Shown: positions 1 through 8,528 of the stretch, piece by piece
Numbering within the stretch: the first letter of the stretch is position 1
Layout of the letters: each line of letters opens with the position of its first letter
Assembly (NCBI GenBank): GCA_965243265.1
Contig: CBDEUL010000005.1
Span: forward strand, 62,001 to 126,000
DNA: 64,000 bases
Direction of reading: 5' to 3'
DNA from: Flavicella sp965243265
Lineage (GTDB): Bacteria; Bacteroidota; Bacteroidia; Flavobacteriales; Flavobacteriaceae
The notes under the pieces: generated by a model
Told to the model about the DNA's origin: nothing
Seen by the model: only the letters and a program-made list of their open reading frames with translations
Databases searched by the model: none
Made by a program: the position numbers and the translations under genes

Positions 1-900
1 TGCTTTGTCTTTTAATGCTTCAAAATGACGACCTACAATAATATCTTTATTTCCTGTTGTTGTAATTACAATATCTGCTCTAGAAATAGCATTGTCCATT
101 TTACGAACTTCATATCCGTCCATTGCAGCTTGTAAAGCACAAATAGGATCAATTTCAGTTACAATCACTCTAGCTCCAGCACCAGCTAATGAAGCTGCCG
201 TACCTTTACCCACATCTCCATAACCTGCAACTACAGCAACTTTTCCTGCCATCATTACATCTGTAGCTCTACGAATAGCATCTACTGCAGATTCTTTACA
301 TCCGTATTTGTTATCAAATTTCGATTTTGTTACAGAGTCATTTACATTAATTGCTGGCATTGGTAAAGTACCTGCCTTTACTCTATCATACAAACGGTGA
401 ACACCTGTAGTTGTTTCTTCAGAAAGTCCTTTAATTCCAGGAACCAATTCTGGATAACGGTCTAATACCATATTAGTCAAATCACCTCCATCATCTAAAA
501 TCAAATTCAAAGGCTTCTTTTCTTCTCCAAAGAATAGAGTTTGCTCTATACACCAATCAAATTCTTCTTCACTCAATCCTTTCCAGGCATACACAGAAAT
601 TCCTGCAGCAGCAATTGCAGCAGCAGCTTGATCTTGTGTAGAAAAAATATTACATGAACTCCAAGTTACTTCAGCCCCTAAATCAACCAATGTCTCGATT
701 AAAACAGCTGTTTGAATAGTCATATGCAAACATCCAGCGATACGTGCACCTGCCAAAGGTTTTTCTCCTTTATACTCTTCTCTTAAACTCATTAATCCAG
801 GCATTTCTGCTTCTGCTAAATGAATTTCTTTACGACCCCAATCTGCTAGACCGATGTCTTTTACTTTATATTTTACGTATGTTGACGTTTCTGAACTCAT
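1..900 (-). CDS. ahcY: Adenosylhomocysteinase (SAH hydrolase), 3' part cut off by window start
   Basis: The reverse strand encodes about 300 residues from an ATG at 900, running off the window edge, so the C-terminal third is missing. The protein would hydrolyse S-adenosylhomocysteine to adenosine and homocysteine in the cytoplasm, clearing the product of methyl transfer. Visible family hallmarks are the N-terminal AGCLHMTIQTAVLIETL stretch, DDGGDLTNM, the substrate region NVNDSVTKSKFDN, and the NAD-binding glycine motif GYGDVGKG followed by VIVTEIDPICALQA. The gene is divergent from the operon beginning at 957. A TAATTTTG element (reverse strand, 927-934) could be its -7 box, but I see no convincing -33 TTG. 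Identification is secure; only the C-terminus is unseen. Confidence 0.97.
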   Translation of the reverse strand, partial: MSSETSTYVKYKVKDIGLADWGRKEIHLAEAEMPGLMSLREEYKGEKPLAGARIAGCLHMTIQTAVLIETLVDLGAEVTWSSCNIFSTQDQAAAAIAAAGISVYAWKGLSEEEFDWCIEQTLFFGEEKKPLNLILDDGGDLTNMVLDRYPELVPGIKGLSEETTTGVHRLYDRVKAGTLPMPAINVNDSVTKSKFDNKYGCKESAVDAIRRATDVMMAGKVAVVAGYGDVGKGTAASLAGAGARVIVTEIDPICALQAAMDGYEVRKMDNAISRADIVITTTGNKDIIVGRHFEALKDKA

Positions 901-914
901 TGTTCTTATATTTG
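882..914 (+). promoter_or_regulatory. Putative promoter of the PPTase/GGGPS/arfB operon
   Basis: TTG at 882-884 and TATATTTG at 907-914 match the Bacteroidota -33/-7 pattern TTG / TAnnTTTG with a 22-base spacer, at the long end of the usual range. The start codon at 957 lies about 40 bases downstream. The -33 element lies inside the first codons of the divergent ahcY. Confidence 0.4.
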
Positions 915-956
915 TGAATTAGGATGCAAAATTACAAAATACCTTCGAGAATATAA

Positions 957-1580
957 ATGCCTTTATTAAAAACAATTATAGTCAATAAAGATACCAAAGT
1001 ACTTGTGTGGAAAATTACAGAAACCTTACAAGACCTTGGAAATATATTTTTATCTGAGAATAGTTTGAATCGCCTAAAAAACATGCGCTCAGAAATGCAT
1101 CAAAAAGGTTTTTTAAGTGTACGTTATTTGTTAAAAGAAGCAGGGTATTCTGATGCTGATTTATTCTACACACCTAATGGAAAACCTCATTTAAATGATA
1201 AAAAACATATTTCTATAAGTCATTCTTTTCATTTTTCTACCATTATTATTAGCAACCAAACAGTAGGTATTGATATTGAAAAAAATAGAGATAAAATACA
1301 GCGTATTGCTCACAAATTTGTAGGTTCAGAAAAAGATTTCCTAAAAGAAGAAGGCTTAGTAGAACAACTTACTGTATTATGGGGAGCTAAAGAAAGTTTA
1401 TTCAAAATACATCCTAAAGGCGGTTTATTGTTTATTGAACATTTACCTATTGAACCCTTTATTTTACAAGATGGAGAAACCAAAGGATGGATAAAAAAAG
1501 AGCCTTGGAATGAATCGTATAAAATTTTATTCGACTTTATAGAAGACTTTACCTTGGTATATGCGCTGCCTCTAAACTAA
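957..1580 (+). CDS. 4'-phosphopantetheinyl transferase superfamily protein (Sfp/AcpT-like)
   Basis: 207 residues. Enzymes of this family move phosphopantetheine from CoA to a serine of acyl- or peptidyl-carrier proteins. The core motifs are present: GIDIE at about 104-108, with the Mg-binding Asp106 and Glu108, and the downstream W-G-A-K-E-S motif at about 142-147, whose Glu146 completes the metal site. The ISISHS segment at about 85-90 is also typical. Length fits the two-half Sfp type. It is the first gene of a + strand operon, followed after 6 bases by the prenyl-glyceryl-phosphate synthase and then arfB. Which carrier protein it modifies cannot be told from here; the fatty-acid ACP is the default guess. 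Confidence 0.9.
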   Translation: MPLLKTIIVNKDTKVLVWKITETLQDLGNIFLSENSLNRLKNMRSEMHQKGFLSVRYLLKEAGYSDADLFYTPNGKPHLNDKKHISISHSFHFSTIIISNQTVGIDIEKNRDKIQRIAHKFVGSEKDFLKEEGLVEQLTVLWGAKESLFKIHPKGGLLFIEHLPIEPFILQDGETKGWIKKEPWNESYKILFDFIEDFTLVYALPLN

Positions 1581-1586
1581 AAATCT

Positions 1587-2306
1587 ATGAAATCTATTTT
1601 AAACGAAATACTTACTAGGAAAAAGAATGGGCTAAAATCACTAGCTGTTCTCCTAGATCCAGATAAATTACAACTGGACACTATAGCAAATAGCATTCAA
1701 AAAATTAACGATTCACCAGCCAATCTTATTTTTATTGGAGGTAGTACCGTGGCTCCTGGTGTTACAGATATTTGTGTAAAAGAGATTAAAAAGCACACAC
1801 AGTTACCGTTAATTTTATTCCCTGGAGACTATACACAGCTCACTCCTAATATTGATGCTGTATTATTTATATCTCTATTGTCTGGAAGAAACCCTGAATA
1901 TTTGATAGATCAACACATAAAATCTGTTCCCTTTTTACAAAAGCACAAAACAGAATGTATTCCTACAGGTTATATTTTAATTGATGGAGGCACTACCACT
2001 GCTACTCAAAAGGTATCCAATACACTTCCAATACCTCAACAAGATGTTGAATTTATAAAAAACACTGCCCTTGCAGGGGAATACAAAGGAAAGCAACTTA
2101 TTTATTTAGAGGCTGGAAGTGGTGCCAAAACAGCTGTAAGTCCTCAAATAATCCGTGCGGTTTCTAAAAACTGTAATACTCCTATTATTGTAGGTGGTGG
2201 ACTCCGTTCTAAAGAAGCAATACAAACTGCTTTTGACAATGGTGCTGATATTGCTGTTATTGGAACTATTTTTGAAGAAGACACCTCTTTTTTAAAAGGG
2301 CTTTGA
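1587..2306 (+). CDS. Geranylgeranylglyceryl / heptaprenylglyceryl phosphate synthase family protein (PcrB/GGGPS)
   Basis: 239 residues with a TIM-barrel fold signature of the GGGPS/PcrB family: LLDPDKL near the N-terminus, FIGGST, LILFPGDYTQL, GYILIDGGTTTATQ, IYLEAGSGA, then the phosphate-binding IIVGGGLRSKE and DIAVIGTIFEED. Family members condense sn-glycerol-1-phosphate with a long polyprenyl diphosphate, the entry step to archaeal-type ether lipids. Bacteroidota carry a group II form whose in vivo product is poorly understood. It sits 6 bases after the phosphopantetheinyl transferase, and its TGA shares a base with the arfB ATG, so translation of the two is probably coupled. Chain-length specificity cannot be read from the sequence by eye. 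Confidence 0.9.
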   Translation: MKSILNEILTRKKNGLKSLAVLLDPDKLQLDTIANSIQKINDSPANLIFIGGSTVAPGVTDICVKEIKKHTQLPLILFPGDYTQLTPNIDAVLFISLLSGRNPEYLIDQHIKSVPFLQKHKTECIPTGYILIDGGTTTATQKVSNTLPIPQQDVEFIKNTALAGEYKGKQLIYLEAGSGAKTAVSPQIIRAVSKNCNTPIIVGGGLRSKEAIQTAFDNGADIAVIGTIFEEDTSFLKGL

Positions 2307-2707
2307 TGAATACTAAAATTATTCTTTCTGAAATTTCATTAAAAGGAATTCGAAGTAGTGGTGCTGGTGGACAGCATGTAAACAAGGTTTCTTCAAAAAT
2401 TGAATTGACATTTAATTTAAAGAATTCTATAGGCTTCTCTGAAAGCGAAAAAGAATTATTGTACACTTCTTTAGCTTCAAGGCTAACAAAAGAAAAAGTA
2501 CTTATTATACAATGTGATGAAAGTAGAAGTCAGCATAAAAACAAAGAGCTTGCTATCAAACGTTTTCTCAAAATTCTAAAAGATGGAATTAAAGTTCAAA
2601 AAAAACGAAAAGCAACCAAACCTTCAAAAGCTTCTGTTTTAAAACGATTGGAAAATAAAAAAGTGAACTCTCAAAAAAAGGCGAATCGAAAAAAACCTAA
2701 TTTTTAA
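2306..2707 (+). CDS. arfB: Alternative ribosome-rescue factor ArfB (peptidyl-tRNA hydrolase)
   Basis: 133 residues from the ATG at 2306, which overlaps the preceding stop as TGATG; a TTG one codon upstream could also initiate but is less likely. ArfB hydrolyses peptidyl-tRNA on ribosomes stalled at mRNA ends. The catalytic GGQ sits at residues 21-23 within SSGAGGQHVNKVSSKIEL, and the C-terminal tail is strongly basic (KKRKATKPSKASVLKRLENKK), as expected for the part that inserts in the empty mRNA channel. It lacks the extra N-terminal domains of RF1/RF2. It converges with the gene ending at 2709, and no hairpin terminator separates the two. Confidence 0.93.
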   Translation: MNTKIILSEISLKGIRSSGAGGQHVNKVSSKIELTFNLKNSIGFSESEKELLYTSLASRLTKEKVLIIQCDESRSQHKNKELAIKRFLKILKDGIKVQKKRKATKPSKASVLKRLENKKVNSQKKANRKKPNF

Positions 2708-2708
2708 A

Positions 2709-3416
2709 CTACTTCCGATATACATCCCTCGGGTAATCTAAAATATTTACAGCAGTACTTTTTAATTCTTTTAATACGTCTTTAGCAATCCATTGAGCTA
2801 CCTTCGAGTCTTTTTTTAAAATTTCTTGTGCTGCTTGAATTGATTTTTCCTTCAAATCAATATTTCTTTTTCCTATTTGACGCAAAGCCCAACTGACTGC
2901 TTTTTTCACATAAATTCGTTCATCCTCCGACTCTCGAATTAAAACAGGTAAAAAAGATTCAAAAACCGTATTGGCTGCTTTTTTATCTGCAAAACCATAA
3001 ACTGCCATCAATACCAAACCTGCTCTTTTTACAAACTCTTCAGAAGACAAACTCCACTCAAAGGCTTTTGCTATAGCCAATGGATGGTATTTAAAAAGCT
3101 CCATACAAAAAGAGTCACAAATTTCCCAAGTAGTAAAAGCCACTACCCAAGTATCCATCATTTCTTCTGTAACTTCCTTAGGCTTGCATATTTTACTGCA
3201 CAAAATACGTACTTCATAAATTTTCGAATCAAATAACTGAACCCCTAATTCCGTATCTTTTCCTATTTCTTTAGCTAAGATTTTTAAATCTTTATGGTAA
3301 ATCCCTAAAGAATTTTCTACATGGATTCCGTATTTACTAGCCTTAAAAACTACTTTTTCAGGGTCGGAAAGTTCTTCTAGTTTCTGTAAAACAAGTTCTA
3401 TATTCAAAAGCAACAA
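2709..3416 (-). CDS. DNA alkylation repair protein (AlkD-like HEAT-repeat glycosylase)
   Basis: About 235 residues of helical HEAT-like repeats typical of AlkD-family enzymes, which remove N3/N7-alkylated purines. Recognisable stretches are YGIHVENSLGI, the Trp-rich DTWVVAFTTWEICDSFC and the highly conserved KKAVSWALRQIGKRN, whose Trp/Arg residues lie at the DNA-binding face in AlkD. No ATG occurs near the N-terminus. The start is probably one of two TTG codons at 3416/3413, only 2 bases after the cydB stop, so it is likely read from the cyd mRNA. Family assignment is firm; the start is uncertain. Confidence 0.85.
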   Translation of the reverse strand: MLLLNIELVLQKLEELSDPEKVVFKASKYGIHVENSLGIYHKDLKILAKEIGKDTELGVQLFDSKIYEVRILCSKICKPKEVTEEMMDTWVVAFTTWEICDSFCMELFKYHPLAIAKAFEWSLSSEEFVKRAGLVLMAVYGFADKKAANTVFESFLPVLIRESEDERIYVKKAVSWALRQIGKRNIDLKEKSIQAAQEILKKDSKVAQWIAKDVLKELKSTAVNILDYPRDVYRK

Positions 3417-3418
3417 TA

Positions 3419-4495
3419 TTAATGATCTCCATACTCTATTTCATCCATCTTTCCTCTAAAAACTCTATGCTGAATTACAAAATAAAGAGCAACAAGTAAA
3501 ATCCCCAAACCAAACCAATAATACCCTACAGACAAACCGTAAGGTGCCGTGCTTGTATTATAAATTGTTAATGATGGATTTATGGTATTGGTAGATGGCA
3601 ATACGTTTGGAAAAATAGCTACCGCAGTAGATATAAAACCTCCTAATAAAAAAAGTGTAGAACATAAAAATGCCATACCATCTTTCTTGTAGTTCCTTAC
3701 TTTAAACAAGCCTACAACTCCTACCAACATTACCACTGGAAAAATAAACAAAATAGGATGGTTTAAAAAGTTGTGAAATGAATTTGGTGAAACTATCCCC
3801 CAAGTACTAACAGAAATGAGTAACAATACAAACAACACGATTGTCAATCTAAAAACTACCGTTTTTAATCGTTCATTCAAACTACTATTTGTTTTTAACA
3901 CAATCCAATTAGCTCCATGGATAGTCAGCGCAACTACTGAAATAATTCCTAACAACAATGTAAACCAATCAATTACTCCTAAACGTTCTGCAAAAGGGTC
4001 TAAAGAGTTGTTCCATAAAGGCAAAAAGAAATAATGTGCTTCGTAAGTAGAAACACCTTCGGAAACGCCTCCTAAGTTCACTCCCCTAACTACATTTCCT
4101 AACGCCAATCCAAAAAACAACGCCAATAAAAAACTTGAAACCCCAAATGCCTTGTCCCATATAGCATGCCACATTGGGTGCTGTACCTGCTCTCTAAACT
4201 CCAAACCGATAGCTCTAAAAATCAGCAACCATAAAATTAGCATCAATGGTAAATAAAAGCCACTAAAAGCTGACGAATATAGTATTGGGAATGCAAAAAA
4301 CAACAGACCTCCTGCCGCAATTAACCAAACTTCATTGGCATCCCAAAAAGGACCTATCGATTTTGTAATTAGTTTTTTATCTTCTTCTTTTTTCGCAAAA
4401 AACAAATGAATGATCCCTGCTCCAAAATCATAGCCATCAAAAACTACATAAACAGCTAACATTCCTATCAATACACAGTACCAAAATAACTCCAT
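3419..4495 (-). CDS. cydB: Cytochrome bd quinol oxidase subunit II
   Basis: 358 residues and about eight or nine hydrophobic segments. It begins MELFWYCVLIGMLAVYVVFDGYDFGAG, with the conserved D-G-x-D-F-G-G/A element of CydB, followed by IGPFWDANEVWLIAAGG. With CydA it forms the bd-type terminal oxidase, which reduces oxygen with quinol at high affinity without pumping protons. It starts 3 bases after the cydA stop, so the two are co-transcribed. No CydX-like short gene is visible after it; instead the AlkD-like gene follows directly. Confidence 0.95.
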   Translation of the reverse strand: MELFWYCVLIGMLAVYVVFDGYDFGAGIIHLFFAKKEEDKKLITKSIGPFWDANEVWLIAAGGLLFFAFPILYSSAFSGFYLPLMLILWLLIFRAIGLEFREQVQHPMWHAIWDKAFGVSSFLLALFFGLALGNVVRGVNLGGVSEGVSTYEAHYFFLPLWNNSLDPFAERLGVIDWFTLLLGIISVVALTIHGANWIVLKTNSSLNERLKTVVFRLTIVLFVLLLISVSTWGIVSPNSFHNFLNHPILFIFPVVMLVGVVGLFKVRNYKKDGMAFLCSTLFLLGGFISTAVAIFPNVLPSTNTINPSLTIYNTSTAPYGLSVGYYWFGLGILLVALYFVIQHRVFRGKMDEIEYGDH

Positions 4496-4498
4496 AAT

Positions 4499-5830
4499 TT
4501 ATGATTTAATAGCCGCTGGCCCTTTATAAACTAATTTTCCTACAAGTGTTAAAAACAACATCCCCAACAATAAATACAATCCTACAAACCCTAAAAGAGT
4601 GAACAATGTATTTCCTGAAGAAACCGTTGGCGAAGCCCCTGCTGTAGTCCTTAACAAATTATAAACCAACCAGGGTTGACGACCTAATTCTGCAGTGTAC
4701 CACCCTGTAATATTAGCAATGTATGGAAAGGGCACTGCAAACAGTAACATCCACAAAACCCACTTTACATTTACCAATTGTTTTTTCCAAAGAAGAAAAG
4801 CTGCTAAAAACATCAATCCGATAAACAATGTTCCTAATCCCACCATTATATGATAAGAATAATAAAGTCCTGGAACATTTGTAGGCCAGTCTTCTTTCTT
4901 AAATTCATTCAACCCCTTCACTTCTGCATCCCAATCTTGGTAGGTTAAAAAACTTAATACATTGGGTACTGCAAATTTATTATCCAACCGTTGTTCTTTC
5001 ATATTGGGTTGCCCTATCAAAACAATTTCGGCTCCTCCATCTTCTGTATGAAAAATTCCTTCCATGGCTGCAAAAGAGGCTGGTTGGTATTTTGCTACAT
5101 TTTTAGCGTTCAAATCTCCCGTAGGAAACGCCACCAAAACACTTGAAATCAAACCAAAAACAACTCCTGTCTTAAGAAACAACCTTCCATAAGAAATATG
5201 TTTTTTAGACAGCACATAAAAAGCCCCTACTGAAGCCATTACAAATGAAGCTGTTACCAATGATGCCCCTTGATTATGTAAGTAAGCTGGCAACAACCAA
5301 GGGTTTGAAAATAATTTTGAAAAATTGGTTAATACAAATTGTCCATTTTCTAAAACCTCATAACCAACAGGGTGCTGCATCCATGCATTGGTTGCTAAAA
5401 TAAACCAACCGCTTAACCAAGAGCCTAGAAATACTAAAAACCCTGTTAAGAAATGTAATTTATGCCCTAGCAACTTTTCTCCAAATAAAAAGAGTCCCAA
5501 AAAAGAGGACTCTAAGAAAAATGAAAACATACCTTCCATGGCTAATGTTTGCCCAATAATCCCTCCTGTTAATTCAGAAAATTTTGCCCAATTGGTTCCA
5601 AATTGAAATTCCATAGGAATTCCTGTAACAACCCCCATTGAAAAATTAATGGCAAATATTTTCATCCAAAATTTTGCGGCTTCGTTGTATTGTAAACTGT
5701 CTGTTCTTAAAAATTTCCATTTAAAATAAACAATCAGTAATGACAAACCCATTGTTAATTGAGGAAATAAATAGTGAAAAGTAATGGTAAATGCAAACTG
5801 CATTCTATCATAAAAAAGCATGTCTTCCAT
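4499..5830 (-). CDS. cydA: Cytochrome bd quinol oxidase subunit I
   Basis: 443 residues from the ATG at 5830 (MEDMLFYDRMQFAFTITFH). An upstream in-frame TTG at 5851 would add seven residues with no sign of conservation. Haem-ligand and proton-path features are visible: the N-terminal His in TFHYLFPQLTMG, the acidic pair in QTLAMEGMFSFFLESSF, and WMQHPVG with the second haem-ligand His. The periplasmic Q-loop is of the short type, as usual outside enterobacteria. A TATTTTTG element at 5849-5856 on the reverse strand could be the -7 box. It heads the cydA-cydB-alkD run. Confidence 0.95.
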   Translation of the reverse strand: MEDMLFYDRMQFAFTITFHYLFPQLTMGLSLLIVYFKWKFLRTDSLQYNEAAKFWMKIFAINFSMGVVTGIPMEFQFGTNWAKFSELTGGIIGQTLAMEGMFSFFLESSFLGLFLFGEKLLGHKLHFLTGFLVFLGSWLSGWFILATNAWMQHPVGYEVLENGQFVLTNFSKLFSNPWLLPAYLHNQGASLVTASFVMASVGAFYVLSKKHISYGRLFLKTGVVFGLISSVLVAFPTGDLNAKNVAKYQPASFAAMEGIFHTEDGGAEIVLIGQPNMKEQRLDNKFAVPNVLSFLTYQDWDAEVKGLNEFKKEDWPTNVPGLYYSYHIMVGLGTLFIGLMFLAAFLLWKKQLVNVKWVLWMLLFAVPFPYIANITGWYTAELGRQPWLVYNLLRTTAGASPTVSSGNTLFTLLGFVGLYLLLGMLFLTLVGKLVYKGPAAIKS

Positions 5831-5976
5831 ACGCGCTGAATTTGCATACAAAAATACTCAAACAGGCTTAAAAAGGTTGCTACATTTATAAGATTTCACT
5901 CTAAAAAAGTACTATTTTGGGATCTTCAAAAAGCTGACTTATAAGTAAAAGAATCTATATTTTTTTCTCTAAAGCT

Positions 5977-6093
5977 CTAATGACAATTGCAATTATCATC
6001 ACATTTATTGCTTTTCTTTTTAAATAAAAACTTTCGGCTTAAATATAGAATTGCAGCAACAACACAAACATATACGATTACTTGTTGAAACAT
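5977..6093 (-). CDS. FeoB-associated Cys-rich membrane microprotein, 38 residues
   Basis: The reverse strand reads ATG at 6093 to TAG at 5977: an N-terminal hydrophobic helix (MFQQVIVYVCVVAAILYL), then a basic stretch SRKFLFKKK, then a C-terminal Cys/Asp tail KCDDNCNCH. This layout of one transmembrane helix, a positive stop-transfer and a cysteine cluster is that of the FeoB-associated Cys-rich membrane protein family (FeoC-like in position but not in sequence). It begins only 4 bases after the feoB stop, so it is almost certainly part of feoAB. The Cys/His tail could bind iron or a cluster to gate transport; that role is inference. Confidence 0.75.
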   Translation of the reverse strand: MFQQVIVYVCVVAAILYLSRKFLFKKKSNKCDDNCNCH

Positions 6094-6097
6094 CTAT

Positions 6098-8203
6098 TTA
6101 TTTTAAAAGAGTGTATACTAAAAAAGCAGAAACATAGGCAAGAATTCCCATTCCAAACAATTGAATAAGAGGCCATTTCCATGTTTTGGTTTCACGTTTT
6201 ACGATAGCTAAAGTTCCCATACATTGCATTGCAAATGCGTAAAACATTAACAAAGACATTCCTACAGGTAAATTAAATCGTTTTTCTTTGGTTGCTGGGT
6301 TTATTTCTGCTCCCATACGTTCTTTTATTGTTCCTTCATCATCACTACCCACACTGTATATAGTAGATAAAGTTCCTACAAAAACCTCTCTAGCAGCAAA
6401 AGAACTTATCAGGGCAATCCCTATTTTCCAATCATATCCTAAAGGCTGAATAGCTGGTTCTATTACTTTCCCCATCACCCCGATATAGGAATTCTCTAAT
6501 TTATAGGCTGAAATCTCGCCTTCCAATTTATCAGAAGACCAATTGTTTTCTTTGGCTTGTGCCGTAACAATTTGTTCAGCATTTTTAAAGTTCGAAGTTC
6601 CATTTGATGCTAAAAACCAAAGCACTATAGAAAGTGCTAAAATTATTTTACCCGCCCCTAATACAAATGCTTTTGTTTTTTCAAGAACATCAAAAAAGAT
6701 ATTTTTAATAGAAGGCAGTTTATAATTGGGCATTTCAATAATAAAAAAGCTTTTACTATCTACTTTTAAAATCTTGTTTAATACAATTGCTGATACTATT
6801 GCTGCCCCGAATCCCAATACGTATAACAACATTAAGACCAAACCTTGTAAACTAAAAATTCCCAATACACGTGTTTCCGGAATTATCAATGCTATAATAA
6901 TCGCATATACGGGTAGCCTTGCTGAACAGGTAGTAAATGGTGTTACCAAAATAGTAATTAAACGATCTTTCCACCCTCCTATATTACGAGTTGCCATAAT
7001 TGCAGGAATTGCACAGGCAGTACCAGAAATCAATGGAATTACACTTTTACCACTCATCCCATAACGTCGCATTATTTTATCCATTAAAAACACAACACGA
7101 CTCATATAACCTGTTTCTTCTAGTATGGAAACAAATAAAAATAGGATGGCTATTTGAGGGATAAAAATCAATACACCTCCAATACCTGGAATAATTCCTT
7201 CTGATATCAAATCATTAAAAATACCTTGTGGCAAACTGTTTTTAGACCATTCACTTAAACTTGAAAAAGTTTCATCAATAAAATCCATTGGAATACTTGC
7301 CCAATCAAAAACAGATTGAAACATAAGCAATAAAAGAGATGCAAAAATTACATATCCAAACACTTTGTGTGTTAACACCTTATCTAACCTACTTCGTAAA
7401 TCTGTAGCTTTACTTCTATCAATAGTATATGTTCTTTTAAGAACTTTATTAATAAACTGGTATCTATAAATGGTTTCTTTATGCTGATATTTTTTTAACC
7501 TTTGAGAGTCTGATTGGAATTTTTCTACAACAGCTTTAGAGGCTTCTGAAATAAAGCTAACATGTGTCTTCTGTGTAATTAGCAACCAAGATTTATAAAT
7601 AGAAAAACCTTGAAGACTTGCTTTTATCATTGCAAAATATTCTTTATCTATCTTATCTGTAACATTTACAAGAGAATCCGTATCGTACTTTTTATACTGT
7701 AAAATAGCTTCTTTTAATTCGCTAATTCCTTCTTTTTTACGAGCACTTACGAGAACTATCTCAGTTTTTAAGATCTCTTTCAGTTTTTCTACATCAATAA
7801 AAACACCCTTTCTCTCCATTTGGTCAGACATGTTTATAACCAAAAGAGCGGGTATTTTTAAATCTTTTACTTGTGTAAAAAGGAATAAGTTTCTTTTAAG
7901 GTTTTCAACCTCAGCAACAACAACAACTAAATCTGGATATTTTTCGTTTTCATTGTCTAAAAGTGTTTCTAAAACTATTTTTTCATCTAATGATGTTGGA
8001 TTGATACTATAAGTCCCTGGCAAATCAATAATATTTGCCGATTGAGTATCTGAAAGTTTACAAACTCCTTGTTTTTTATCTACCGTTATTCCTGGGTAAT
8101 TTCCAACCTTTTGACTTAATCCTGTCAATTGGTTAAACAAAGATGTTTTCCCTGTATTGGGATTTCCAACCAGTACTACATTTAATTCTTTTTTATAGCT
8201 CAT
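6098..8203 (-). CDS. feoB: Ferrous iron transporter FeoB
   Basis: 701 residues. The N-terminal cytoplasmic GTPase domain shows G1 GNPNTGKTS (about 13-21), G3 DLPGTYS (about 60-66) and G4 NMSD (about 124). It is followed by a helical spacer to about residue 275 and then a membrane domain with two Gate-type halves (GVLIFIPQIAILFLFVSILEETGYMSR and the later FAAREVFVGTLST). The protein imports Fe(II) across the inner membrane under GTP control. Its ATG lies 11 bases inside the end of feoA, and the microprotein gene follows 4 bases after its stop, giving a feoA-feoB-small-protein operon. Confidence 0.96.
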   Translation of the reverse strand: MSYKKELNVVLVGNPNTGKTSLFNQLTGLSQKVGNYPGITVDKKQGVCKLSDTQSANIIDLPGTYSINPTSLDEKIVLETLLDNENEKYPDLVVVVAEVENLKRNLFLFTQVKDLKIPALLVINMSDQMERKGVFIDVEKLKEILKTEIVLVSARKKEGISELKEAILQYKKYDTDSLVNVTDKIDKEYFAMIKASLQGFSIYKSWLLITQKTHVSFISEASKAVVEKFQSDSQRLKKYQHKETIYRYQFINKVLKRTYTIDRSKATDLRSRLDKVLTHKVFGYVIFASLLLLMFQSVFDWASIPMDFIDETFSSLSEWSKNSLPQGIFNDLISEGIIPGIGGVLIFIPQIAILFLFVSILEETGYMSRVVFLMDKIMRRYGMSGKSVIPLISGTACAIPAIMATRNIGGWKDRLITILVTPFTTCSARLPVYAIIIALIIPETRVLGIFSLQGLVLMLLYVLGFGAAIVSAIVLNKILKVDSKSFFIIEMPNYKLPSIKNIFFDVLEKTKAFVLGAGKIILALSIVLWFLASNGTSNFKNAEQIVTAQAKENNWSSDKLEGEISAYKLENSYIGVMGKVIEPAIQPLGYDWKIGIALISSFAAREVFVGTLSTIYSVGSDDEGTIKERMGAEINPATKEKRFNLPVGMSLLMFYAFAMQCMGTLAIVKRETKTWKWPLIQLFGMGILAYVSAFLVYTLLK

Positions 8204-8438
8204 CGCACAATAGATTTGCTAAAATAATACGCTCTGCTGTTTCTTTTCTAATTGCCAAATGACTCCCATTTACATTGATATACAAAGGATCTCTCATAGG
8301 AGCTAATTGAACAAGCTCTACTTCTTTACCTGGCAAACATCCCATTTCCATTAATGCCAAAGGAATTTCTGTAAAAGACAATTCTTCAATAGTCCCTTTT
8401 TCCCCTCTTTTTAAATCTGCAACCGTACGTTTCAACAA
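8193..8438 (-). CDS. feoA: Ferrous iron transport protein FeoA (SH3-like)
   Basis: About 81 residues. FeoA is a small SH3-fold cytoplasmic partner needed for FeoB activity. Typical features are the N-terminal TVADLKRGEKGTI, the central LMEMGCLPGKEVELV and the C-terminal LAIRKETAERIIL. There is no ATG near the N-terminus; the start is one of two adjacent TTG codons (8438 or 8435). It overlaps feoB by 11 bases. A 15-base palindrome and a -7-like element lie 46-73 bases upstream and may form an iron-responsive promoter (separate entry). Confidence 0.93.
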   Translation of the reverse strand: MLKRTVADLKRGEKGTIEELSFTEIPLALMEMGCLPGKEVELVQLAPMRDPLYINVNGSHLAIRKETAERIILANLLCDEL

Positions 8439-8483
8439 AAAAATATTTTAAATAATATCAAAACCAATGTTTTGAATGATGGA

Positions 8484-8511
8484 CAAAGATATTAAATTAG
8501 AACAATTCTAA
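8484..8511 (-). promoter_or_regulatory. Putative feoA promoter with overlapping palindromic operator
   Basis: On the reverse strand TATCTTTG (8491-8484) matches the -7 consensus TAnnTTTG. Directly upstream, in what would be the spacer, is the perfect interrupted palindrome TTAGAACAATTCTAA (8497-8511, 6-base arms around CAA). The position suits a metal-dependent repressor (Fur or DtxR/MntR type) that blocks polymerase. No good -33 TTG is seen at normal spacing. The palindrome is a direct observation; the regulator is inferred. Confidence 0.4.
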
Positions 8512-8528
8512 AGAAGGAATTTTAATAT

